This document shows positions 27,361-33,535 of a DNA stretch of 33,535 nt, in pieces (positions within the stretch are counted from its first letter, which is position 1; the number at the start of each line of letters is the position of its first letter). A model generated the notes under the pieces. It made no database searches. It worked only from the letters and a program-made list of their open reading frames with translations, and was not told where the DNA came from. The position numbers and the translations under genes were made by a program. Source of the DNA: an uncultured Pirellulaceae bacterium (lineage in GTDB: Bacteria; Planctomycetota; Planctomycetia; Pirellulales; Pirellulaceae). The DNA lies in the NCBI GenBank assembly GCA_905480235.1, contig CAJQPP010000023.1, forward strand, positions 1 through 33,535, read 5' to 3'.

Positions 27361-28344
27361 ATGGAAATTCGGTCCGTGTTGCCACAAAGCGACGGCAAAA
27401 CGAACCGGCAATATCGCATGGCAACTGATACAACCGACAACGCAATTGAATTGAACGCTGTCACCAAGACGTTTGCCAATCACGTCGCGGTCGACCAACT
27501 GGACCTTGCCGTACCGACCGGTTCGATTTACGGCTTTATTGGCCCTAACGGCAGCGGCAAGACAACCACGCTGCGTATGATATTGAGAATCTTTCAACCC
27601 GATTCTGGGTCAGTACGAGTGCTCGGTCAAACCAAGGGGCGGACGGCCGACGACAGGCTCGGCTACCTTCCGGAAGAGCGCGGACTCTATAAACGAATGC
27701 GGGTGGGGGATCTGCTGAAGTATTACGCGAAGTTAAAAGGTTTTAATGATTGCCAAGCCCATATTGACGAATGGTTGCAGCAACTGGATGCCTCAACTTG
27801 GGTTAATAAACGCATTGATTCGTTATCCAAAGGCATGGCTCAAAAGATCCAGTTTATTGCTGCGGTAGCGGCTCGCCCAGAATTAGTGATTTTGGATGAA
27901 CCTTTCAGCGGACTGGATCCCGTCAATATGGAGTCCTTGCGAGCGGCGGTTTTGTTGCTGCGAGAGCGCGGCACGACCGTGATCTTTTCGACGCATGATA
28001 TGGACATGGCTGAAAAACTTTGTGACACGATCTTTATGATCTTCAAAGGCAAGAAAGTTCTCGATGGTACGATTGACTCCATCCAGTCGCGCTATCCGGC
28101 CAATCGAGTAAGGGTGCGTTTTGCGGATCCGGAAACACAATTACCTTTTTTGCCGAGCGTTACTGAGTCCTTTCAACATGGCAGGTTACACATGCTGACT
28201 TTGCGATCAGCTGATGAGGCTCCCGCGGTATTGCAGCAATTGGTAGCCCATGGAGAGTTGCACTTGTTCGAGGTGGTGAAGCCTTCTTTGCACGATGTAT
28301 TTATTCAGATAGCAAAACCGGATCCCGTGGAGCTATCAGCCTGA
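27361..28344 (+). CDS. ABC transporter ATP-binding protein (NatA-like)
   Basis: The 327-aa ATPase starts at ATG 27361, with AAGGG 5 nt before it; ATG 27418 is an alternative that removes 19 residues. Walker A is GPNGSGKTT at residues 61-69. The signature is LSKGMAQKI, Walker B with the catalytic Glu is LVILDEP (Asp179, Glu180), and the H-loop lies in FSTHDMDMAE. The length and the C-terminal extension of about 80 residues resemble the NatA group of ABC-2 exporters, which contains Na+ export systems. The actual substrate is unknown. Its stop overlaps the start of the permease (TGATG), so the pair is coupled. Confidence 0.93.
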   Translation: MEIRSVLPQSDGKTNRQYRMATDTTDNAIELNAVTKTFANHVAVDQLDLAVPTGSIYGFIGPNGSGKTTTLRMILRIFQPDSGSVRVLGQTKGRTADDRLGYLPEERGLYKRMRVGDLLKYYAKLKGFNDCQAHIDEWLQQLDASTWVNKRIDSLSKGMAQKIQFIAAVAARPELVILDEPFSGLDPVNMESLRAAVLLLRERGTTVIFSTHDMDMAEKLCDTIFMIFKGKKVLDGTIDSIQSRYPANRVRVRFADPETQLPFLPSVTESFQHGRLHMLTLRSADEAPAVLQQLVAHGELHLFEVVKPSLHDVFIQIAKPDPVELSA

Positions 28345-29750
28345 TGAGAAAAATCTTTACCATTGCTGCCAGAGAGTATCGTGCCATGGTCGGCACCAAG
28401 GCCTTTATTTTTTCGATGCTCATGATGCCGCTGCTGATGTTCGGTGGTATTTTTGCGATGGAGATTTTATCTCAAACCGGTGAAATCAAAGACCAGGAAA
28501 TCATTGTTATTGACCAAACAGGCAAGTTGTTTACCGAACTCAGTTTCGCGGCCAATCAATACAATCGATCGGTGGATAAACAGGCCGCCGAACAAGGTCA
28601 GGAAGAGCAGGCTGGGAAAGAATCAAAGCTGGGGTCCATTAAGAAAAAAAGTAAAACGGATGGGTTAGGGAATTTCTCACGCGGCCAACGTTTCCGATTG
28701 ACTTTATGGGATCAGCCAAACGTTACCGAGGAAGATCGATTTGCACTGTCGGAAAAAATTCGCAATCAGGAAATTTATGCCTTTGTGGAAATCCCGGAAA
28801 AGATATTCAACGTTGATTTGGAAGAACTGATACGTGATCCTAAGAGCCTTCCGGTGGTGAGCTTCTATTCCGAGGATTCCAATTTCTCGGATGCACGCCA
28901 GTGGTTGAGTGTCGTGATCAGCGAATTGGTCAAAGCCAACCGTTTGCAAGCCGATGGGGTTGATTTTGAACGCATTAAAAAATTGAGCATACCGACCCCC
29001 GTGAAAGGGTTGAGTTTGCTGGAGATGGATTCCAGAGGTCAAATTCAACCGGGCCGAGAAAAGGACGATCTGACAGCAATCCTCTTACCCATGGGCGTCA
29101 TGATGATGATGTTCATGGTGATTTTCATGGCGGCTCAACCGATGCTGGAAAGCGTTTTGGAGGAGAAGTCGCAACGTATCGCGGAAGTTTTACTAGGAAG
29201 CGCCAATCCTTTTCAATTGATGTCTGGCAAGTTGCTGGGGACCGTTGGGGGATCTTTGACCATTTTGGTCGTCTACCTCGCCGGCGGGTATTTTTTGGCA
29301 TCCTCTCGAGGCTGGACGGATAAATTACCCGTTGATCTAGTGCCTTGGTTTATCGTTTTTCAAATTCTCGGCGTGCTGTTTTTTGCATCAATTTTTATGG
29401 CAGTGGGAGCTTCGGTTTCGCAACTGAAGGAAGCCCAGTCATTGCTGCTTCCCGTGTGGATGTTGTTGATGTCGCCGATGTTTATCTGGTTTATGGTGAT
29501 TCGTGATCCTAATGGGAGTCTTGCCACAGGGTTTTCATTTTTTCCACCGGCGACCCCAACCATGATGATGTTGCGAATGTCGACCAGCGCAACCATTCCC
29601 CTTTGGCAACCCATCCTCGGGCTTGTGATACTGCTGGTCAGCACGCTCATTGGCATCTACGTGGCTTCTCGCATTTTTCGTGTGGGTCTGCTTTGGCAAG
29701 GTAAGGCGCCGAAGATTAATGAATTGCTGCGGTGGGCTTTTCGTGGCTAA
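28344..29750 (+). CDS. ABC-2 type permease (NatB-like)
   Basis: The 468-aa permease opens with a short cytoplasmic start and a first helix (IFSMLMMPLLMFGGIFAMEI). A large extracytoplasmic domain of about 200 aa follows (residues about 45-240). Then come five or so helices, starting at AILLPMGVMMMMFMVIFMAA. The motif LESVLEEKSQRIAEVLLGSA is the conserved element of the ABC-2/NatB permease family after the periplasmic domain. It works with the preceding ATPase; the substrate cannot be read. The gene ends 20 nt before the convergent pilin gene, with no obvious terminator between them. Confidence 0.9.
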   Translation: MRKIFTIAAREYRAMVGTKAFIFSMLMMPLLMFGGIFAMEILSQTGEIKDQEIIVIDQTGKLFTELSFAANQYNRSVDKQAAEQGQEEQAGKESKLGSIKKKSKTDGLGNFSRGQRFRLTLWDQPNVTEEDRFALSEKIRNQEIYAFVEIPEKIFNVDLEELIRDPKSLPVVSFYSEDSNFSDARQWLSVVISELVKANRLQADGVDFERIKKLSIPTPVKGLSLLEMDSRGQIQPGREKDDLTAILLPMGVMMMMFMVIFMAAQPMLESVLEEKSQRIAEVLLGSANPFQLMSGKLLGTVGGSLTILVVYLAGGYFLASSRGWTDKLPVDLVPWFIVFQILGVLFFASIFMAVGASVSQLKEAQSLLLPVWMLLMSPMFIWFMVIRDPNGSLATGFSFFPPATPTMMMLRMSTSATIPLWQPILGLVILLVSTLIGIYVASRIFRVGLLWQGKAPKINELLRWAFRG

Positions 29751-29770
29751 GCGGTGTTGTTCGTTACCTG

Positions 29771-30877
29771 CTACTGGACCAAAACGGGCGATGTGTAGGC
29801 CGCCTCAATGATGTTCGTAGTGTCACTCAGGTCGGGCGATGGCCGAAGATCGCCGTCGTAGATATAGGATTTGCGAACCAAGATTTTTGTTTTCTTATTT
29901 CCTTGCCAGGTGGAATCCACAATTTGGACCACCCCCCAACCCACGATGTCGTAATATAGATTTCCTCCGTGGCCGGTCGTGGCATCGTAGATCGGCACGA
30001 GTTTTTCTTTTGTATGAGCATTTTGTACGGCTGACTTGATGCCCGCCGACAATCCAGTGTCGCCATTTAACGTGATTGGATCCTGACTATCAATCCACTG
30101 CACAGAATCGATCGTTCCCGCGGTTTGTAGTGCATCGAGGTCACTTTGTGCCAAGCCATTGTTGATTTGGTCCACGAGATCTTTCGTGCTATTGGATGTC
30201 GGACCGATGTCTACCGTGCCCCAGTTTCCGGGAATGGGGTCACCGAATTCGTCTTCCAAACGACCATCTCCATAGATTGACCAAACGTCGTCGGATTGGA
30301 TTGCGTCCCAGGTTTCGGACGAAATGGCGATGGGTAAGATGTCTGTCCCCGGACCCAGGTAAACCGCTTTTTGTAAGATCGCGGTGGCGGTTGCGCTGAC
30401 GTCTTGTTGCTTGGAACCAAAAATACGTGCGAAAAAAAGCGAGACGGATGAGTTGGTTAGGTCATTTCTACGAACGGTGACTTTTACGGTATCGAAAATT
30501 CCATCGTCCAAAATTGCGAAATCGGTATAGACCGTTTCGGGATCGAATCGGCCCAGCTGGATATCCGTTTCCAAAATTGTGAATTCGTATCCCGCATTAA
30601 GACTGGCATATTCTCGAATGGTCTGTCTGACTAGATCGAGATTCTGAGAGCCATTAGAGGCGGGGGTCAGATCCTGAGTCGCGGCGATAGCCGCTTGGTC
30701 GGCAACTCGTTGTAAATCGGTCCGCACGTAAAGTAAGAATCCGTAATCAACAGCAAAAGCAATCAGCCCCAGTAGTGTCGGTAACAAAAAACAGAATAGA
30801 ACGGCAATATTACCATTCCGCTTTCGATGGAAGTTTTTCGCCAGAGCATTTCCGGTATTAGTCATTTCATTTTTCAT
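29771..30877 (-). CDS. TadG-like minor pilin (Tad/Flp pilus)
   Basis: The protein is about 368 aa. ATG 30877 has GGGAG 8-9 nt in front; a GTG at 30886 overlapping the previous stop is the alternative. A TadE/TadG-type N-terminus is visible: GNIAVLFCFLLPTLLGLIAF as the single helix, followed by AVDYGFLLYVRTDLQRVADQ and then AAIAATQDL, as in TadG. The rest is an extracytoplasmic domain of about 300 aa without a von Willebrand MIDAS motif that I can see, unlike some TadG proteins. It lies last in a run of three pilin-like genes. Confidence 0.85.
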   Translation of the reverse strand: MKNEMTNTGNALAKNFHRKRNGNIAVLFCFLLPTLLGLIAFAVDYGFLLYVRTDLQRVADQAAIAATQDLTPASNGSQNLDLVRQTIREYASLNAGYEFTILETDIQLGRFDPETVYTDFAILDDGIFDTVKVTVRRNDLTNSSVSLFFARIFGSKQQDVSATATAILQKAVYLGPGTDILPIAISSETWDAIQSDDVWSIYGDGRLEDEFGDPIPGNWGTVDIGPTSNSTKDLVDQINNGLAQSDLDALQTAGTIDSVQWIDSQDPITLNGDTGLSAGIKSAVQNAHTKEKLVPIYDATTGHGGNLYYDIVGWGVVQIVDSTWQGNKKTKILVRKSYIYDGDLRPSPDLSDTTNIIEAAYTSPVLVQ

Positions 30878-30882
30878 GCCGA

Positions 30883-31359
30883 TCACTCCCGCCTGCCGAT
30901 GGAAATGGACTCGTTGATATCGCCGTTAAAGTAATCCAGTCCAGGAAACCACCGAACCGTCGAGAAATTGAAATGAACTTGAACCCTGATGGGTGTACCC
31001 GACTCCAAGGCCGAAAGGTCATCATCAAGAATTTCGTCGCCGTTCTCGTGGCTGATCTGGAGATTGATGGCCTGCTGAATCTCAGCTTCAGCGATATGGG
31101 GAAATGCGTCTTGGATGTAGCTGTGGATGACTTCCGTCACCTGGTTGACCGTATCCGTCATGTCGCGAGTTGCGCATCTCGTGCCTTCTCGTGAAGCGTT
31201 ACAGACGGTTTGCGAAACGTTGATATATTGCGCAATGTCAATAGAACCTAAAGAAATGATGACCAGGATGGGTGTCATGATCGCTGCTTCGACCGTAACG
31301 GCGCCGAATCTTCTGCGCGGTGACCTCAGTTTCTTTGAGCGGCGTTTATTTTCTGACAT
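30883..31359 (-). CDS. TadE-like minor pilin
   Basis: The 158-aa protein has a positively charged N-terminus (KKLRSPRRRFG), then AVTVEAAIMTPILVIISLGS, the classical TadE segment with Glu five residues after the cleavage-type Gly. After it comes NASREGTRCATRD, also typical of the family. The remaining part is a small soluble domain. It lies 16 nt after the previous pilin gene and ends about 5 nt before the TadG-like start. TadE and TadF-type pseudopilins are needed for Tad pilus assembly; here both neighbours are of the same type. Confidence 0.9.
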   Translation of the reverse strand: MSENKRRSKKLRSPRRRFGAVTVEAAIMTPILVIISLGSIDIAQYINVSQTVCNASREGTRCATRDMTDTVNQVTEVIHSYIQDAFPHIAEAEIQQAINLQISHENGDEILDDDLSALESGTPIRVQVHFNFSTVRWFPGLDYFNGDINESISIGRRE

Positions 31360-31375
31360 ATTTATCCCTCAGTGC

Positions 31376-31882
31376 TCACTCTCGACTCATGATGGCCAAA
31401 CCTCGTATCGTTACGTTGGCAAAAGGCCCGCTGGCAAACCAAGAAACATCTTTGCAGGTGATTTCAATTGAAACTTCAATTTCCGTACCTGATTCGATAC
31501 CCGTTTCAAAGTCAGGCGTGATAGAAATACGAATTACATTCTCATCTTCATAGTTCGCAATGACACCTTTTAAGCGCGCACGTACCAGAGAGGCCCCGGT
31601 CTCCGTGTTATTAACGGTTGCCAGAGTGCACTGGCGGCAGCCCTCGCGTGCGGCATTGGTTAACGCTTGTTTGATCATCATCATCCTTGAAAATTCAAAT
31701 GATGAGAAAACTAAAAATAGGATAAATGGTGCGGTCAAAGCCATTTCGATGGTTATCGTGCCATGGCGTTGGCCACGCAAAGATTTTCTTCCTGACCCGG
31801 ATTTTGATTTTGAAGAAGAAGAACCGCACGCCGATTGATCGGCGCATGATGGCGGTTGAAAATATTTGGTCGGGTAGGTCAT
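31376..31882 (-). CDS. TadE-like minor pilin, first gene of the riboswitch-linked operon
   Basis: The 168-aa protein has a Ser/Lys-rich N-terminus (SSSSKSKSGSGRKSL), then GTITIEMALTAPFILFLVFS, the TadE segment with Glu, followed by NAAREGCRQCTLATV. It is paralogous in style to the next gene. The start ATG 31882 lies 56 nt after the 3' end of a GEMM-I aptamer, so translation or elongation into this gene is likely governed by c-di-GMP. The ribosome-binding site (GGAT) is weak, consistent with regulation at initiation. Confidence 0.88.
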   Translation of the reverse strand: MTYPTKYFQPPSCADQSACGSSSSKSKSGSGRKSLRGQRHGTITIEMALTAPFILFLVFSSFEFSRMMMIKQALTNAAREGCRQCTLATVNNTETGASLVRARLKGVIANYEDENVIRISITPDFETGIESGTEIEVSIEITCKDVSWFASGPFANVTIRGLAIMSRE

Positions 31883-31937
31883 TACCGATCCGTTTCGTGC
31901 TAGTGGTTTTTCGAATCAACATAAAAATTAATTCGAT

Positions 31938-32018
31938 GGAAATAGGTAGCCTGGCAATCTCAGCAGTTTTGAGACCCATGGCTTTGCGTCCCGACCTCGC
32001 GATCGGTTTGCCTTTCCC
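31938..32018 (-). promoter_or_regulatory. c-di-GMP-I riboswitch (GEMM-I aptamer)
   Basis: On the minus strand the aptamer reads GGCAAACC, a GATC-GCGA-GGTC stem with a GNRA tetraloop, then GGGACGCAAAGCC: the invariant GEMM-I core. A second arm follows (GGTCTC paired with GAGATTGCC) and ends in AGGCTACC. The outer stem is GGGAAA (32018-32013) with TATTTCC (31944-31938). Every part of the known class is present in the right order. It lies upstream of three Tad pilin genes. Whether it acts on transcription or translation is not clear; no T-run terminator is visible before the ATG. Confidence 0.92.
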
Positions 32019-32039
32019 AAATAAGTTTCCCCATTTGGG
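32016..32039 (-). promoter_or_regulatory. Hairpin in front of the riboswitch
   Basis: CCCAAAT (32016-32022 on plus) and ATTTGGG (32033-32039) form a perfect 7-bp stem just 5' of the aptamer. It shares bases with the outer stem of the aptamer (32016-32018), so both cannot form fully together. Confidence 0.5.
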
Positions 32040-32078
32040 CGATACGGTTTATGAATGGTGGTGTTGGCGTGGAATAGG

Positions 32079-32567
32079 TTAAACGGGCGTGGTGGTTCCT
32101 ACGGAGGAGGCGTTTCCGTTATGGAAAAGCGGAGCATCAACGATTCGCATGCGGATGGTTTTGCTGGTATCCACTTCGTCCTTGGTAGATTCATTGAGCT
32201 TACATTTAATGCGATTGATGTTCTTGCTAAGGTCTTGTAGATGATCTCCGGGGCGAAAGTGCAAATCAGGAATCGACTCTCCGTCAGCAATTTTTAGTAG
32301 GTGTTGGCGGAAACGATGCAAGGGTCCCAAGATCCGGTTTGTGAGAATTAGTTGGTCGAGCATAGCCAGGGGAAGAAAGGCGAGCGAGACCATGAATCCA
32401 GGGAGCAAAAACTGCCCAGCGGAAGTAACTCCGCCGGCCTCAAAGTAGAAAATTCCGGCAATTGTTCCCGCCATGGCCGTTTGACAAACGAACCAGTAAA
32501 TCATTAAGCGGAGACAAAATCCCCCTTGTAGATTCCAGTCGGCGATAAGGCGACGTCGTTTCTTCAT
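32079..32567 (-). CDS. Small membrane protein with HAMP-like domain
   Basis: The protein is about 162 aa from ATG 32567, which has AAGG 6 nt before it; an in-frame ATG at 32597 is less well placed. Two membrane helices (LMIYWFVCQTAMAGTIAGIF; FMVSLAFLPLAMLDQLIL) are followed by a HAMP-like linker (NRILGPLHRFRQHLLKIADG). No kinase, GGDEF or methyl-acceptor domain follows. The gene lies about 40-60 nt upstream of the riboswitch, on the same strand as the pilin genes. HAMP modules normally transmit signals to a C-terminal output; here the output is missing or is a partner protein. Role unknown. Confidence 0.75.
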   Translation of the reverse strand: MKKRRRLIADWNLQGGFCLRLMIYWFVCQTAMAGTIAGIFYFEAGGVTSAGQFLLPGFMVSLAFLPLAMLDQLILTNRILGPLHRFRQHLLKIADGESIPDLHFRPGDHLQDLSKNINRIKCKLNESTKDEVDTSKTIRMRIVDAPLFHNGNASSVGTTTPV

Positions 32568-32597
32568 TTTTGGCCTTGGAGAAATAAACCCACACAA

Positions 32598-32875
32598 TAA
32601 AGGCGTTGGTTAGACACCATTTTAAAGGTATGTCGATAAGTCGATTTGGCGCGAGCGACCTGTGCGGAGATGACTAGATATGTTTGAGGAACGAAGGATT
32701 GTAACGGTTAGTTGGCTTGTACGGCGGTTTCGTGTTACGGTTCGGCACACATGCCATGTGCGTTTTCGATCATTAGCCCTTTGTTTTAGTTTTAAGTTCA
32801 CAGCCATAAGGGGGCGAAAGGGTACCCATGGGCATGGGAAGCTTGACTTGTCGCCTGGTTTCGTTGGGTAATTTA
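32598..32875. other. Intergenic region between HAMP protein and retron
   Basis: This 278-nt gap between divergent units shows no supported gene. Short open frames exist on both strands but have no ribosome-binding site or recognisable domain. The HAMP gene promoter probably lies here. Confidence 0.4.
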
Positions 32876-32903
32876 TTGCCACCGCGGCTATTCGCGATAT
32901 ACT
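32876..32903 (+). promoter_or_regulatory. Promoter of the retron RNA
   Basis: TTGCCA (32876-32881), a 16-nt spacer and TATACT (32898-32903) match sigma-70 hexamers well. Transcription would start near 32910, exactly at the a1 repeat. Confidence 0.65.
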
Positions 32904-32910
32904 CGCATCA

Positions 32911-33034
32911 CTGTCTTGGTGGCACCTTGCGTGCAGGGCGATGATTCGTCGCCCGCGAACACATAGTGGTTCGTTGAGATAAAGGAAATAGCCTGAACGT
33001 TCTTCGAACGGGTTCGGCTATTTGTGCAAGACAG
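32911..33034 (+). ncRNA. Retron msr-msd noncoding RNA
   Basis: The RNA is bounded by CTGTCTTG (a1, 32911-32918) and its exact reverse complement CAAGACAG (a2, 33027-33034). Between them are three short hairpins, as expected for msr: GCAC/GTGC (32922-32934), GGGCGA/TCGCCC (32936-32954) and CGAACAC/GTG-G-TTCG (32956-32973). A long imperfect hairpin follows (32986-33023; AAATAGCC/GGCTATTT, then GAA/TTC and CGTTC/GAACG), the likely msd. The G after a1 (near 32919) is the candidate branch nucleotide for the 2'-5' link. The reverse transcriptase gene begins 40 nt downstream. msDNA production is inferred, not shown. Confidence 0.8.
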
Positions 33035-33060
33035 GGGCCCTGCCACGGCAGGGCCTTTTT
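33035..33060 (+). terminator. Terminator-like hairpin between retron RNA and RT gene
   Basis: GGCCCTGCC (33036-33044) and GGCAGGGCC (33047-33055) form a perfect 9-bp stem, followed by TTTTT (33056-33060). Partial termination here would give more ncRNA than RT message. Confidence 0.75.
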
Positions 33061-33074
33061 CAAAGGAATTAAGT

Positions 33075-33535
33075 ATGTCGCGACGACGATTTGAGTTCTG
33101 GAATTGGTTGGTCGAATTATTCGACCGTCGTGGTTTCGGTCTTCGGGAATTCAGTCGTCGAATTGGCGTGGACCCTAATGAAATAGCCAATGTCTCGCTG
33201 AAATACACCACATATCACATCGCCAAAAAATCGGGCAAACCGAGACGAATCGCGGCTCCCAATGAGCAGCTTAAAATTTTGCAGCGAAAGATCCTGCGTC
33301 GATTGCTGGCAAAGCTAAAGCTTCATCCCATGGCGACTGGTTTTCGCAAGGGCGTTTCATTCGTCGATAACGCCCGGATTCACCAATCGCAGGCGTTGAT
33401 TGTCAAAATCGACTTGGTCGATTTTTTTCCTTCTATCACCCGCGAGCAGGTGATCCGATATTTTCGTCGGATTGGTTGGAGTCGAGCAACAGCCCGATTG
33501 CTTGGGGACCTGACAACCCACGAAGATTCGTTACC
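33075..33535 (+). CDS. Retron reverse transcriptase, N-terminal part (cut by right edge)
   Basis: The frame is open from ATG 33075 (AAAGGAA just before it) to the edge, giving 153 residues. The sequence matches the N-terminal half of retron RTs: YHIAKKSGKPRRIAAP (about 47-62), QLKILQRKILRRLL, ATGFRKGVSFVDNARIH, and the first catalytic motif KIDLVDFFPSI with Asp113. NARIH (residues 99-103) is the NAxxH motif that marks retron RTs. The YxDD motif, the VTG motif and any fused effector domain lie outside the window. The RT would copy msd RNA into msDNA, primed from a 2'-OH. Retrons act as anti-phage systems with an effector; none can be seen on the upstream side. Confidence 0.93.
   Translation, partial: MSRRRFEFWNWLVELFDRRGFGLREFSRRIGVDPNEIANVSLKYTTYHIAKKSGKPRRIAAPNEQLKILQRKILRRLLAKLKLHPMATGFRKGVSFVDNARIHQSQALIVKIDLVDFFPSITREQVIRYFRRIGWSRATARLLGDLTTHEDSL

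Noticed and set aside
32622..32882. Short minus-strand frame upstream of the retron, as a possible effector
   Set aside because: It has no domain, no ribosome-binding site and low-complexity composition. Retron effectors are generally larger and co-oriented.
1..33535. CRISPR arrays, tRNA or rRNA genes, insertion sequences
   Set aside because: I looked for direct-repeat/spacer patterns, cloverleaf-like segments and transposase motifs and saw none. A tRNAscan or ISfinder run could still find a degenerate case.

Overview
The window looks like chromosomal DNA of a planctomycete, most likely of the Pirellulales. The evidence is the PSCyt1/DUF1549/DUF1553 protein followed by a DUF1501 protein, an extracellular protease with an N-terminal LEDRRLLA signature, PQQ-type propeller proteins, and GYF/zinc-ribbon membrane proteins. 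Base composition looks balanced by eye; I did not compute it.

Layout. 1-4059 (minus): a PSD1-type cytochrome c protein and a DUF1501 protein, cut by the left edge. 4462-11125 (plus): DUF454 membrane protein, voltage-sensor-like protein with a coiled coil, secreted propeller-like protein, MFS transporter, PQQ-type propeller, sulfotransferase. 11309-14815 (plus): large secreted metzincin protease. 14924-20196 (minus): greA, a C4 zinc-ribbon coiled-coil protein, rpoD and dnaG. dnaG-rpoD is the core of the bacterial macromolecular synthesis operon, and several terminators can be seen here. 20532-24484 (minus): an ABC ATPase/permease pair followed by a thioredoxin-fold lipoprotein-like gene interrupted by an in-frame TGA. 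24722-26332 (minus): endonuclease IV and a GYF/zinc-ribbon membrane protein. 26478-29750 (plus): a voltage-gated K+ channel and a NatAB-type ABC exporter. 29771-32567 (minus): three Tad-pilus-type minor pilin genes behind a c-di-GMP-I riboswitch, plus a small HAMP membrane protein. 32876-33535 (plus): a retron, cut by the right edge.

Three observations stand out. (1) The TlpA-like gene at 20532-21686 reads W-[TGA]-P-P-C at its redox site. The TGA sits where the first Cys of CPPC belongs, the frame stays intact for 131 more codons, and a perfect hairpin with a GGUC loop lies 31 nt downstream. This is what a bacterial selenocysteine codon plus SECIS should look like. (2) The right end carries a retron: a promoter, an RNA bounded by an 8-bp a1/a2 inverted repeat with four internal hairpins, a terminator-like hairpin, and a reverse transcriptase with the retron NAxxH motif. 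(3) A full GEMM-I (c-di-GMP) aptamer precedes the Tad pilin genes and links pilus biogenesis to the sessile-lifestyle messenger.

No tRNA, rRNA, CRISPR array or insertion sequence was recognised.
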